Counted from the first letter of the stretch, positions 12,262 through 24,582 are shown. The stretch: 64,000 nucleotides of DNA from Hyaloscypha bicolor E (GCF_002865645.1 NW_020194555.1:3250288-3314287); one strand, 5' to 3'. The notes: generated from the sequence alone by a model not told the origin. Made by a program: numbers and translations.

Positions 12262-12495
12262 CTCGTGGTATTGGCATTATCGAAGCATTTCGCTGTGTTG
12301 ATGGGCCGTCATCTTGAAATTTTGGAAGGCGGAATTTTCAGTCAGCGACTTTTAGCGACAAGGCTCCAAATTATTGAGCGCTAAAGGCTTCTGGCTTCTC
12401 AGCCTCGCTTTACCCCTCCAAAAACATCCCACTCACATCCCACGGATCAATCGCCGCATCAATTCATTTCCATCAAATAAATCGTGAATTTCATC
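12262..12495. promoter_or_regulatory. shared divergent promoter of REX4 and ESA1
   Basis: Only 234 bases separate the two start codons, so both promoters must lie or overlap here. The ESA1-proximal part is pyrimidine- and CA-rich (12410-12480), typical of fungal start regions without a TATA box. No specific operator could be recognised. Confidence 0.65.
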
Positions 12496-14173
12496 ATGGC
12501 TGGTGGCTCACAGCCCCACGATGCTGCTGTGGGTTCCCCAGCACCGAAACAGATGGGTAGAGCGACTGTCGATACCTTGAAGTGGGTGCCTCCGCTCATG
12601 ATTGCGACCGATCGCTAACCTCGCTATAGGACCGGATGCATCGCCATGGTGGAGAAAGTTCGTCCCTCCGCAACCACCACTCACTCACGTTGTCCTTCCT
12701 TACGCTTGAACATTTGCCTTTCGACCATAATACTTGAAATATGAATACTAACAGATATTTTAGGATGGCAAACCTCGAAGAGCAGAGATCTTGAGTGTCA
12801 GAGACGTCAAAAGCGGTAGACAGTTCTATTGCAACTTCGACAACTTCAATAAACGTCTAGATGAATGGGTTCCAGCAGCTCGTATAGATTTTAGCCAGGA
12901 TGTTGAATGGCCAAGTCCTGAGAAGCCAAAAGAGACAAAGAAGGCTTCAGCTCCAGTGGCAAAGAAGACAGTCACGCAGAAGAAAGCACAGAAGCGGCCT
13001 GCTCGAACTAGAGAAGCTTCCATTGCCTCAGAAGGCAGCACCCCGCATCCATGGACTGAGTTTGTAGAGTCACAGAAAGCTACCCCTGATCCGGAAGAAG
13101 AGAAACTTAGCCTGGCAATGGACCTCGATGCATCACCAGGGGCGGACGATGACGATGCTATGGACGTGGATGATGCTGTAGCCGATGCTGTTTCGACGAA
13201 AGCGGAAGCACCGGAACATTTCAGCCGAGAGGAAGAGATCGAGAAGCTTCGTGTGGGTGGATCTATGACCCAGAATCAAGCCGAAATATCGAGGATACGA
13301 AACATTTCCAAAGTTCAGTTTGGAAAATACGACCTTTTCCCCTGGTATTTCTCGCCTTACCCAGAGGTCTTTACGCAAGAAGATCTTATGTACATTTGCG
13401 AATTTTGCCTCTCCTATTACGGCGATCTCAAGTCGTTCATCAGACATCGCCAAAAGTGCACCTTGCAACATCCTCCTGGAAACGAGATATACAGAGATGA
13501 TTATGTCTCATTCTTCGAAATAGATGGTAGGAGGCAACGCACCTGGTGTCGAAATCTCTGTCTACTATCCAAGATGTTCTTGGATCACAAGACCCTCTAC
13601 TACGATGTTGACCCTTTTCTCTTTTATGTCATGACATCTCGAGATGAAAAGGGGTTTCATCTCGTCGGCTATTTCTCGAAAGAAAAAGAGAGTGCTGATG
13701 GATACAACGTTGCTTGTATTCTCACCCTCCCTCAATTCCAGCGAAAAGGCTACGGTCGACTCCTCATCCAATTTTCGTACGAGCTTTCCAAGATCGAATG
13801 CAAGCTCGGCTCACCTGAGAAGCCTCTCTCTGATTTGGGTCTTCTCTCCTACCGCCAGTACTGGACAGAAAATCTGGTTGAGATTCTTCTGAAACTAAAT
13901 GCAGAGGATCCCGGAAGAGATAGAACTAGCATCGATGCTTTGTCTCAGGAGTTGTCTATGACGACTCTTGACGTGGAACAAACGTTGCAAGCTCTACAGA
14001 TGCAAGTCTACCACAAGGGCGAGCATAAGATCATTATACCGAATTATCTGATCAAGAAGCATGAGGCGCTGCTTGAAAAGCAGAAGACTAAACCGAAGAG
14101 AACAATCGATCCGGCAAAAATACAATGGAAACCTCCGGTATTCACAGCAAGTACGAGGACGTGGGGTTGGTAA
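12496..14173 (+). CDS. ESA1: MYST histone acetyltransferase ESA1, NuA4 catalytic subunit
   Basis: Catalyses acetylation of histone H4 and H2A as the catalytic subunit of the NuA4 complex. I infer exons 12496-12581, 12630-12657 and 12764-14173, giving 507 residues. The second exon is only 28 bases. Intron 2 starts GTTCGT and carries a TACTAAC branch site at 12746-12752. Domains are an N-terminal chromo barrel (about 29-90, including TGCIAMVEKDGKPRRAEIL), an acidic linker, a C2HC zinc finger (Cys250, Cys253, His266, Cys270), the MYST active-site Cys356 in CILTLPQFQ, the acetyl-CoA loop QRKGYGRLL (364-372), and catalytic Glu390 in SPEKPLSDLG. Everything needed for activity is present. The chromo barrel together with the MYST domain points to the Esa1/Tip60 class rather than Sas2 or Sas3. 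Confidence 0.96.
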
Positions 14174-14378
14174 TGTTGGCCTCGTGGGAGATACTGTGGT
14201 GTTTGGATGGGAAAATTAATCAAGAACAGGAGCATGTGGTTGGGGAGTTGTGGGCTCTGAACACTGTTTGGGAATTTGTAACGAATAGGGGTATGTCCTC
14301 CATGAAGTGTTGCTTCATTCAACCACGCTTCACTCTGATCCTTCACAATCACTCTCGTGGCACAATATACTCATTCCT

Positions 14379-15764
14379 CTAACAAACATAAACCACTCTC
14401 CCTTCCAACCCCTCATCCACAGCCGCTCTAATCCTCTCCGCAACCGCCCGCCCGAGAAGCGCAACACCCAGTTCCTGACTCGTGAACCAACTTGCACGAT
14501 CCATATTCCCACTCCCCAACACTGTAATCTCCCCATCAACAACCACCATCTTCAGATGACTTTTCACTGGCTCCTCTCCACCTTCTCCTCCCTCCCTCTT
14601 CCTAAAATAACCAACTTTGAACACCCCAGGCGTCACTGGAGGATTTTCCAGATCCGGGTTCTTGAAGGAGAGATCGTAAGTTTTAAGCATGCGTGAATAC
14701 CGACGCCGAAACTTCCATATCTCAAACTCGGTGATGGTACCAGCTGTGACTAGTTGCTCGAGGATCATGAGGCGACTGCTGGTTATGAGATGCACGTCGG
14801 TCCCGCGTTCTAGGGCGGAGAAGAGGGCTGAGATAAGAGGAGAGCAGGTTAAGTTGGGGGTTTGGATGAAGATTGATTTGGTGGCCGTGTTGAGGATGTG
14901 TAAGATGAAGGTGTTGAGTGGTGTCGGCGGTGGTGCTGACGAAGAGAAGGGATGGAGAATTCGGTTTGCGTGGTGAGGGGAGGGGAGGAGGATGGTTTGT
15001 ATGGATGGTGTGTCCTGGGGAAAGGAGATCTGTTTGATGAGGGAAGTAACCACAGCTGCCTTTGCGGCAGTAGGTTCTGATGAAGTGGAGTCCGCTGGCA
15101 CTGAAAGTAGTCCAGTCCCACCTCTTCCCCAGAATGCGGCCCAGAAGTCGTAGAGCTTGAGAGTTATATCGCCTCTCATTTCAATGCAGCCTTCGAACCA
15201 ATCCTCCCAACTCACGTTACAGGAGGGCATGAATGCTATCTTCCTATCCACGAGGATGAATTTTGGATGTATGATGCCAAAAGGTCTCACGAAGACACTT
15301 TTCACCACCATCTCAAGACCCGTCAGCTCTTCGGGATGTGGCAAACCCAAACCAAGCCATGTCGAAGGAGGGTAAATCTTTCCGTCCAGCGACGAAGTCT
15401 GGAACAGCTTCTGAAAGAGTGAATAAGAAGATAAACATAGCCGAACTTGGATCTTTCGATTCTGGGAAATAGCTTTGCCAGACAGCTTTAGGAGTAAGGA
15501 GGAGAGGTCTTGTTGGGAGCGTGACTTGGCCCAGAAACAGGTCACAATTATGAGTTCCTTTTCGGTGGAAGCGCAGGTTGAGAGGGCGGATGACAGAACG
15601 TGGGAGCCAGTTCCGAGGCTGAAATGGACGGGGTGAGATGTGGTTATGAGATTTGAGGGGTTGGTCGCCCAGTAGTTGGGGTCATCGTGTTGATTGATAT
15701 CGGCGTGGCTTTTGAGATCTAAAAGCCATGTGTCTATTAATGCTTCATGAGGTGGAGAAGTCAT
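14379..15764 (-). CDS. phospholipase D-like domain protein
   Basis: Intronless, 461 residues. The PLD superfamily cleaves or transfers phosphodiester bonds using two HxKxxxxD motifs. Both are intact here: HPKFILVD (His166, Lys168, Asp173) and HLKMVVVD (His403, Lys405, Asp410). The second is followed by GSGNMDRAS with Asn420, as in cardiolipin-synthase-like and fungal PLD-like proteins. Short length and the lack of PX, PH or C2 domains separate it from classical Spo14-type phospholipase D. No signal peptide or transmembrane segment is evident. Substrate is unknown; a phospholipid head group or a nucleic acid are both possible. It converges with ESA1, with 205 bases between stop codons. Confidence 0.85.
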   Translation of the reverse strand: MTSPPHEALIDTWLLDLKSHADINQHDDPNYWATNPSNLITTSHPVHFSLGTGSHVLSSALSTCASTEKELIIVTCFWAKSRSQQDLSSLLLKLSGKAISQNRKIQVRLCLSSYSLFQKLFQTSSLDGKIYPPSTWLGLGLPHPEELTGLEMVVKSVFVRPFGIIHPKFILVDRKIAFMPSCNVSWEDWFEGCIEMRGDITLKLYDFWAAFWGRGGTGLLSVPADSTSSEPTAAKAAVVTSLIKQISFPQDTPSIQTILLPSPHHANRILHPFSSSAPPPTPLNTFILHILNTATKSIFIQTPNLTCSPLISALFSALERGTDVHLITSSRLMILEQLVTAGTITEFEIWKFRRRYSRMLKTYDLSFKNPDLENPPVTPGVFKVGYFRKREGGEGGEEPVKSHLKMVVVDGEITVLGSGNMDRASWFTSQELGVALLGRAVAERIRAAVDEGLEGRVVYVC

Positions 15765-15820
15765 TGAAGAAGCTTAGGGTGACAAGTTCCTTTAGCTATG
15801 GCTCAAAACGTAATGTTTGA

Positions 15821-16114
15821 TTAACAGAAACTGTGCACGAAGTGTTCAGGAAAAGGGGTTTCGTCTGCGGTTGATGTTGAGGTGCGGTTGAAGTGTGTCA
15901 CGTGCCTGACCCCGAACAAGAAAATTGAAATTGGTTCCTCGGCGACGTCTCCCTCGCCTTCTTCGCCCATCAAAATCCGGACGTTGGCCATCATTGTCAT
16001 CAATCTCGTGCACAAGTCTTCACGGCGAATAGTATTGAGGGATATTGATGCCTCAAACTTAAGGGTTCCAAGGTCATCGGTCTCGTAAACTTGTACCCTT
16101 CGTGATCGATCCAT
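15821..16114 (-). CDS. small hypothetical protein, doubtful
   Basis: An ATG-initiated frame of 97 residues, just upstream of the PLD-like gene on the same strand (56 bases between its stop and that gene's start). Composition is ordinary, with several acidic and hydrophobic residues and no membrane segment or known motif. It could be a short gene, a missing upstream exon of a neighbour, or chance. I see no family and no splice evidence. Confidence 0.25.
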   Translation of the reverse strand: MDRSRRVQVYETDDLGTLKFEASISLNTIRREDLCTRLMTMMANVRILMGEEGEGDVAEEPISIFLFGVRHVTHFNRTSTSTADETPFPEHFVHSFC

Positions 16115-16934
16115 GAATCCTCATGACCTTGGGGTTCAGGACTCACATACAGTGCAAACTACATCATGCGAGCCTCATGGAGTGTAGCCATATCTTGTGC
16201 TGGTGAATCCACTACACCTCAGCATCCATGTTTCCATAAGGTCAGAAGGTCAGAAGGTCAGAAGGAAACGTAGGCTGACGCTGATTCTTCTTCTTCCGAC
16301 TGCAATAGGCACACATCCCTGGAAACGGCCAACGAATGGGATAAGGGTTCCTGAATTTGAATGACTGAAAGTTCAGCCTTACCACACTGTTCCACAACTA
16401 CTTGCTTTTCCCCTTGTTGTCTCACTCAACGAAGATCAGTGGTGTACGGCTATTGCACATGCCGCTGTCACAAGCCCAAGGCGTTTACAACATGTTGATC
16501 AACACAAACATGGCAAAGTGTGGTGTGATGGTGGAAACCATGAGTTTCATGATGATTCAAGTAAATCAAGTTTTATGAGTTGAATTCAGCGCTAACATAA
16601 AGGCTCCGACTCGAATACTCCACCAAAGCCTGAGGTGGTTAACAAATTCAAGTGGTCTAGGAGGAACGAAGTTCAAAATTTCAATCATGTTCCTCGCTAA
16701 TCTTCTCGTCTTAAGAATTACCTGCAGCTGGACAGAAATAGATTCAGTCGGATCTCTGCAGATGCTCCATTGCTTTACTGCCTCGATTTTGTTTTTCACC
16801 TGGTAACCATGGTCTGATGAAGCATAGCAGTTTATTATACCGTAGTTCATCCCTTCAATCTCTCACATCTTCCTTGCTACTCAATTTCCGTCTAGCAAAA
16901 AATTTCAACGAACATGTTTTTCTTTTAAGGTCAA
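16115..16934. other. intergenic, with short tandem AAGGTCAG repeat
   Basis: No recognisable gene. An octamer of the type AAGGTCAG is repeated about three times at roughly 16238-16264. A 94-codon frame on the minus strand (16566-16850) matches nothing I know. The right part probably held the promoter and N-terminal coding region of the decayed glucanase. Confidence 0.5.
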
Positions 16935-19900
16935 GTGACAGACTTTGTCTTCGGAGCTATCGGGGCCTATTTCAAGATTCCCGAAATTGAAAACCCTGTC
17001 GATGAAATACTCCGCGAATATTCGAATGACATCGATTGGCGAGAATTGAGAGCTTCATATTCAACATTCAACAGCGAGATGCCCCGTCATACTGGTACGA
17101 GAACATTGCACACCAAGGTATCTCGGCCTTTGGACCTAGTGGCTACCAAGTGTATCGGAATGTAAAGGATTTCAGCGCCAAAGGTACCTTGGAGGGCTTC
17201 AAACGTATAGAATTCTTCAAGTAGTTTATCAGCTGGCTTCAAGTCAGGTGATGGAGCTACAGATGATACTGCCGCTATCAATGCAGCTATTAATGCTGGC
17301 GGTCGTTGTGGACAAGGATGCCCCGGTCCCACTGTCACTCCCGCAGTCGTCTACGTCCCATCTGGCACTTACATACTATTTTCTTCCATCGTTGAACAAT
17401 ACTACGCCCAGATCATTAGCAATCCAAATGACTCTCTGGTCTTGAAGGCACCCCCGGCTTTACAGGATTCGGATTTATAGAAGGCGATAAAAACTATTCC
17501 CAGGACCCGAATTGGGGAACGACAAATGTATTTTGGAGACAAGTCCGCAATTTTGTCTTTGATTACTCAAATCTCCCTATTAATTCATCAGTTTGCGGTA
17601 TCCACTGGCCAACTTCACAGTCGACCAGTCTGCTGAACCTTGTCTTTCAAATGAGTTCCTCATCAGGAACACAACACGTGGGGATCTTTTCGGAGACCGG
17701 TGTGTATTAATTTATATAATTTTCCTAAGCTCAATACAGAGGGCACAGAATATGTCCTTATCGTAATCATACTTGTTGTTAAAATTGAGAATATTCTACA
17801 AATCAGCAAAGAAAGTGCACAATTCACGGACTAATGGGCTGAAACAGGTTCTGCCGACTTCATGAATGACTTGATCCTCAATGGAGGCAACATCGGTCTC
17901 CAGATTCGCAATCAACAATTTACAATCCGCAACATTGCATTCAATAACGTGGCCACTACAGTCAGTCAACTTTGGAGTTGGGGCTGGCTGTATCAAGGTC
18001 TCAAGATCAACAATTGCCAGAGAGGCATCGACATTTCAGCAAGTGGCAGGACCGACCAGAAGGTCGACTTCGTTGTTGTCATTGATAGCGCGATCACAAA
18101 TACTCCAGTTGGTATCATCACCGCTTCGATTCAGCCTCATCACCAAGTGCTGCAGGAAGTCTCACCCTTGAGAACGTCGTTCTCAATGATGTAGCAACTC
18201 TTGTGCAGCAAGCTGGCGGTGGACTCTTCTGGCCGGAAAGGCTGGCTCCACAACAATCACGGGATTGGGGGGAGGGAACCAGTACGTCCCGAACGAACCA
18301 AAAAGGTTTCAAGGTGCATATGCTCCTCCTACCCAGCCGGCATTGTGTATTACTCCCGGTCCAAACCGCAGTACAGCGACCTTCCAGCTTCTTCATTTCA
18401 AAGTGTTCGAACCGCTGGCGCTGTCGGAGATGGCAAGACTGATGATACTAATAATCTCCAGCATGCCATTAATAACGCCTCTGCAGCAGGAAATTGTAGT
18501 ATATTTCGATTCGGGGAGGTACAAGATCACGTATACTTTGTTCATTCCTGCAGGGACGAGACTGGTCGGCGAGGCTTACCCGATCATTATGTCAAGCGGT
18601 AATTTTTTCAACGACAAGAATAATACTAAGCTAGTGGTTCAAGTTGGAAATGCTGGCCAATCTGGCCAGGTTGAGTGGCCTGATATGATTGTGAGCACCC
18701 AAGGCGCCCAAGTTGGAGTCATTTCCATCGAATGGAACCTTGCAGCATCAGGGACACCTTCTGGCATGTGGGATGTGCATGTCAGGATTGGGGGTTTCGC
18801 TGTATCCAATCTTCAGGTTCCTCAGTGTCCAAAAATTCCTGGGAATCCTACCGTAAATGGAGCCTGCATTGCAGCTTACATGCTGATGCACGTCACTTCC
18901 TCGGCTTCGAATTTTTACATGGAGAATGTTTGGCTCTAGACTGCTGATCATGATATCAATAGCTCGGCCAACGCACAGATCACAATTTATTCAGGTCGTG
19001 ACTCTTATTGAGAGTACTGCTGGAAACTTCTGGCTGTTAGTACTCCTTTCCTTTAAGAAATCTTGTATCAATTCATCGTGGAGTATCATGCTAATTGTTT
19101 TCAACCAAAAAAAGAACATGGTAGGCACATCAGTGGAGCACAACACTCTATAACAGTACCAACTAGCCAGCACTCGTGATCTCTTTATGGGTTTCATTCA
19201 GACCGAGACACCGTAAGCTCATGGCGAAATTGCAAACACACAGCTAAACTCGACCTTTTTAAGATATTACCAGCCAACGCCCGTTGTTCCTACTCCGTTC
19301 AGTGCTGTTCCAGCACCTAGCGACCCCGACTTTGCCTCATCTTGCTCTGTGCAGTCCGGAAATTGCGCTGAGGCTTGGGGCTTGCGTATCGTCAACTCTA
19401 AGGACGTTTTCATCTACGGTGCAGGACTTTACTCATTCTTCAACGACTATAGCATCAGTAAGTTGCAACCCTCAAATTCTCCTTACGCCCCTCCAGCCAT
19501 CACTTGCATGTCCTGTACTAAAGTTGTCGCAGCTTCTTCCAACAGCGGTGGTCCAGAGAACTGCCAAACCAATATCTTCAGCCTCGAAGGTAGCGTTAGT
19601 AACATCAATGTGTATTGCCTCAGCACAGTCGGCACAGCCAACATGATCACCCAGAACGGTAAAAGTCTAGCATCGTATAGTGACAACGTCGATGTGTTTC
19701 CCGACACCATTGCACTTTTCACTACCGACGTAGTCCCTCCTACAAGCTCATCACTCCTTGGATGGAACTACCGCGGTGGCTACACCGATGCTTGGGCACG
19801 TTCGTTAGGAAACCTTGTAGAGGTTCTGGGTGGAGCTGCTGCCAATACTATCGAAGCATGTCTCGCCGCTTGCCAAGCTGCGGATATTCATTGGCAGGCG

Positions 19901-20518
19901 TTGAGTATAGCTTCGAATGCTGTAAGTTGTCCACATTCCAGTCGACTTTCTTACAAGAGTATAATTTTAATTCATTCGTACAGATTGCGATAATGCTCTT
20001 CGCAATGGCGGAGGCCCGGCCCCCGAAGGAGATAAACAATGCACTACGCCCTGCAGTGGCAAAAATGGAGAAATCTGTGGCGGAACATTTGCGACTCGTT
20101 CTTTACAGCTATCTCACAGGCAACTCGACAGCTCTTGGCCATGCTCCAGCTCCAGGATGGAACTTTAAGGGCTGCTTTACTGATAGCGTTCGGTTCGGAC
20201 TTTGACTGTTCATGCTTCAGCCCCTGGGGCGATGACAGTTGAATTATATCGGGCCGCTTGCAAGGACCTGGGTTATGTTTATGCAGGGGTGGAGTATGCT
20301 GTGGAGTGCTGTAATTTCCCCTTTTCCGACTTCGCTTTCGAAATCATATGAAAGACTGAGAACTGTGTCTCACTTGATCCAGGGTGCGATAATCTGCTTC
20401 AGCATGGTGGCGGTCCAGCACCAGATGGAAATTCGGGCTGCAATAGCCTTGTTCGGGCAATTCAACTGAGGTTCGTGATGGTGGTAATAGGTTGGATTTA
20501 TATACCTATGGCTTTTAG
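16935..20518 (+). pseudogene. GH55 beta-1,3-glucanase with C-terminal WSC domains, multiply frameshifted
   Basis: GH55 enzymes are secreted exo- or endo-beta-1,3-glucanases made of two right-handed beta-helix halves. Readable pieces include YWYENIAHQGISAFGP (about 17080), the first-half GDGATDDTAAINAAI (about 17250), GAVGDGKTDDTNNLQHAI opening the second half (about 18420), and ENVWL (18910). Two WSC-type Cys modules follow: one from 19760 with its Cys-rich end at 19985-20090, and one from about 20150 to the end. I count frame changes near 17447, 18123, 18222, 18340, 18495, 19000, 19882, 20091 and 20190, a TAG for Trp at 18937, and a TAA for Tyr at 19151. The first WSC module has Gly for a conserved Cys (19778). 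Several introns are still recognisable. No signal peptide is found. The lesions look mainly like one-base deletions. Confidence 0.88.
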
Positions 20519-23500
20519 CACTATCTTCCAGGCTAGCAATGGGACACTAGAGGTTTGATGTTAATTGGGTAAACTCGAGCAACTTCGTAGTGAATTACAA
20601 CTGTCAAGTACGACTTTCGTACCTTCTCAACATCCACAGCTTCATTGGACTCACGAAGCATGTTTCAAGCAGCTCGGAGGTATCATGATGTTTTCCCTCG
20701 TGTCTCTTCCCCCCTGTGCTCTTCGCTCAACAATCGCTGCTTGGGAGCTTGTCAGAGATCCCTGCTAAGACTTGCGCTCGGTTTTTCGAGTGCTAACAAG
20801 CGCTGCTCGTCTTGAGTGGATCATCGGCTCGGCATGCTCGAGCGTGAACGGTCTAACTCGTCCTTTCTCGAACAAGAGTGACCGTCACTACCGGTGCTTA
20901 ATTCTCTCTTTCGAGTGCTGCTGAGCAGCAACATTTAATGAGAGCGGATATCTCAAGAGACGTATGACTTGCCTCCCGACTGTGCTTTGGTTTCAAATAT
21001 AGCGGCGAGAACTGATGCCTGGGTCTTTTCTTTTGCCATGCAATGTTCATTCTCAGATGGCTGATGCCCTCAGACGCCCCAAAATCCAAGGCAACAAGTC
21101 CAATTGATCAATGACCAATGATAGCCATTCCAGCTGCCTTTCCACCTCTATGCGGCAACAACGTTGTTCCCCTTTTTTCTGGACTTCAATTGTGACTGTG
21201 TAAGCAGAGAGAAACGTAACAAACTAGACAGCCATCAATTGGGATGCAAAATAGAAAGTTTCTTGAATGGCTTTTGATTTGAAGTTCTCAGATAGCTAGA
21301 GCCTAGCGCCTCGGACTTCAATCCCAAAGCAGAATCGTTGAGGGAGCGAAGCTTGACCTGCCTCAGATCAAATCATGTATGAAGGTGCTCGAAACGAATC
21401 CTAAGCGAGCCCCTTATCGAACAACTCCGCGTATGTCCTTGTGTATATGACGCCCGCTTCGGATCCAGTCCATAACAATGGAACTCCTTATGTCACAATT
21501 TGACAGTTCAAAAAAATATTCCTTCTCCACCAGAAACCAACCACATATCCCGCCATGTGCTCGATTCGCGTGTTTCGCCATGAACTAGACTCACTTAACG
21601 AACGTAACTGTGTGGCGGCGGGTATTGCGGTTGAGGATACTGATGCCCTTGTTAGCTTTTGTCGAGTATCTTTGCCACGACTCTCAAACGTACAGGTTTA
21701 GGTTCCTGGCCCTTGGGAGGGCGAGGGACAGTCGCATATTGATCGAGAATCGAGTCTGGCGGTAGCGTAACCTTCAAGGGAGTATTAGGGACAAGAAACT
21801 ATTGTGAGCGGTCAATCCTCCTTACATGTAGACTGGAAGCTTCGCGGAAAGCCGCTTGATGATCGTGCATATTGCTGATGGTATATTTGTGCTTCGGTAA
21901 TCTGTGACTTCGAGGATTTGCGAGCACTTCGTGCTCGATATTGTAGTCTGAGTGTCGTGTGCTCCTCGTGGCCTGGGTTTACTTTCTTCCACTTCCCATA
22001 TTCACATCGAAACATCGAAGTCGCTGTCGATAACGCTACGGCTCGCTTACGCTTTGAAGCTCAACGCCTTTCTTCCTCGAGAGTCCCACTTCCACTTCCA
22101 CTTCAATGACAGGCTTCTTCTTATACTATCTGCGGCAACTCCAAGCAATCAGGTAATGGATGTCTAGGCTCGTGCATTCCATTCTCATCTGTTCGACGTG
22201 CTAAAGCTTGTCTCAGCATGCTGCCTTCCCGCGAGATAGACAATGCGGCGACAAGGTACTGTAGAGGCCTGGAATCGTCTTGACGTGAGTGAACCCTTCC
22301 ATAGCGCTCGACAGTAGCATACTAATGCCTACGCAATCTGCGAGGCCAATCCAGTAGGGCAGCGTTGAGCCTCGAGCCTCCCTTCAAAACCGTCCTCTCC
22401 TCTCGAGAATCCAGGTGCACGTGATTGCATTAGCCACAGTGGCGCAACGTCATGTGATCTAGCTCCTTTTTTTCCCCTTCCAGTACGTCGCTCCACAAGT
22501 ATTCCAACTCACGATGAAATCTGGAATGGCGTTTCCCTAGCAGTTGAAACAATCGAGACTCAACCATAAATCCTTGAAGACGGAGACGGAGTTGCGGCTG
22601 GTTTGAGCAGGCAAAAGAGTCCAGGGATCGGGATTTTGCCTTTTGAATCATACATGGTCGAGCTGTTGGATAGGATAATACTGCGGTTTGCTTTGGCGAA
22701 GCTGGTCAACTCGGCGTAGGAGTCATTCGGAATTAGTTAACACAGCTCCAAGATGGCAACGCAAGCGGAAAATAGAGATGGACATCGGATATTCGTAGAT
22801 ACTGGGAACTCGATAGGTGGATGGCACTTTCCATTGCCGGTCTGGGATCTCAGCTGTAGGAAAAGTATCAAGGCACAAGGCACAAGGCACAGCCTGATGA
22901 CGAGTTCCTAATCTGGCCTCGTACCCTGAGCCAGTCGCAGTTGCGGGGCTCCTCAGTAGAGTCGGTTCGCTGAAGCGTTGAACAGCGAGCAGAAAAATTG
23001 ATGTCTGAGTACGCTGTCTGCGGAGGAGTATTCTCTGTGAAGTCGGAAAAATCGGCATAACTGTTAACGCTCTTCCGCGATTGTACCAGGCTGTCGAGTG
23101 GAACTGGTAGGGACGTGGCCGGCTTGCGACGACAGCATTGGTATGATTCGATTATGTGTTCGATTCGGAATGCAGTAACCTTTCCCCAAGAATTTGATTC
23201 CTTATTTTACTCATTGATGTCTCCGAAGAAGAGTCTCCTCGGTGGATCGATGCAGAGTGTTGGATATTCTCTGGCATATTGACATGAGTTCGGTTGGAAG
23301 GGTTGCAATCGCAGTGGCGAAGTCTTCGCTGCTTGATTTGCTCAACGTGGCCTTCTTAGAGAGTGTCCGCTATTGCTAGTAAAACATCAGTTTTGGGTTC
23401 TTGGTCTTGGAGATGAGATCGGTACCTGTGAGCGGAGCCATTACGAGGCTCTAAAGACGAAGAATTAGAGGCAGGCGCCATGGCGAGAGAGGTACGGGAG

Positions 23501-24414
23501 TAGGTTGACTATGTTTTCCACCGAGAGCTCACTTGGAACAGAAGCAATGTGACCAATGCGGTGCAAGCCCCTTGAACAAATGCACGATTCTTCCATTTGT
23601 CGAAGCTCAGTAACTATCCCATCGTTGACATTCCAAAAGACCAAAGGTTTCGCTTAGCCAGATCGTGTCATGAAGTTCTCTTTCGATGGCTTAATTGTGT
23701 CCGTCGAGAGAGGCGCCTTCATTCCCCCTGCTGTGTCTATCGCTGAACAACAAGCCGGGCTCAATCTCTCGTCGAAGCTGAAGACAGTCCCATTAATAAT
23801 TTGGTCGAGTTTGGAGGTAAAAATGTTCCGTGCAATCCTCAAGGGTATGTCCGAGCTAGGTATTGATGAAATAGGGAAGAGGTTGTTGTTGTACTGGAAG
23901 TGGAAGATCGTCCGCTGACCGCATCCCAACTCGAGCACGATCGCAGGAGCGCCGGCATTCATACGCATCATCGCCGGAAGATGCGCCAGAGACTTCAAGT
24001 GGATGGAATAACCTTGTTGATACGAGCTTTCCCCACTAAACTCGGTCGTTCTTGAGCCTGGAGGGTTTTGAGTTGGTTGTGGTTGTGTGTTCGATGCCAC
24101 GGATTGCGACCGAAAGTTGTCGATTTCGATTTCGATTTCGCAGGGGAACAAAACCGGTCACACCGGTCACGTGAATCGACTCTGGCCAGAAAGTTGCGAG
24201 GGATTTGACTTCTTGCAGGCGAATGAGGGAATTGAGCCTGACCTGAACCTCCGAAAATCCGCTCCCCCGCTCGCGCAAGGCAGGGGCTGCCTACACGAGG
24301 GCTTAGCGCAGAACGGGCGCGAGCGGGAACACCAAAACTCAACTCCTACTTAGGACTGTCTTTCTTCAGGAAGAAATAACGGCTCCGTATGTTGCGGCTG
24401 TAAATTACTATTCC
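20519..24414. other. gene-free stretch, nothing recognised
   Basis: About 3.9 kb of normal GC composition with only short overlapping frames on both strands and no domain. Small direct repeats occur, for example AAGGCAC units near 22860-22890 and a TTTCGA-type run at 24122-24140. It could hold an old, unrecognisable gene or regulatory DNA. Confidence 0.5.
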
Positions 24415-24582
24415 CCCCTTGAATACTTACAGTGGGCCCAAGGATAACACCACCCAAGCACTGGCCATCTCAAGGGTATAGCCAATAGCGATTCTGGAAA
24501 GCACTGATATTTCCTAGTTGGGGGTTATAAACGAGGTTTCAGGGTGGTGTTAATAAAGGATCCACTGTGAGTATTCAAGGGG
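24415..24582. mobile_element. 168 bp MITE-like element with terminal inverted repeats
   Basis: The left end CCCCTTGAATACTTACAGTG (24415-24434, plus G at 24435) and the right end (24562-24582) are inverted copies matching at 20 of 21 positions. The similarity continues inward to paired AACACCACCC / GGGTGGTGTT blocks (about 24446-24456 and 24541-24551), making arms of roughly 40 bases. The centre is non-coding. This is the layout of a miniature inverted-repeat transposable element moved by a transposase elsewhere. No target duplication is clear: the flanks are C-rich on the left and CGTG on the right. Confidence 0.72.

Noticed and set aside
9489..16114. A metabolic or defence gene cluster
   Set aside because: The lipid methyltransferase, exonuclease, acetyltransferase and PLD-like genes are typical scattered single genes on both strands with no shared pathway.
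16935..20518. An intact multi-exon GH55 gene
   Set aside because: The frame changes fall inside conserved strands without splice signals, and two in-frame stops remain after removing recognisable introns.
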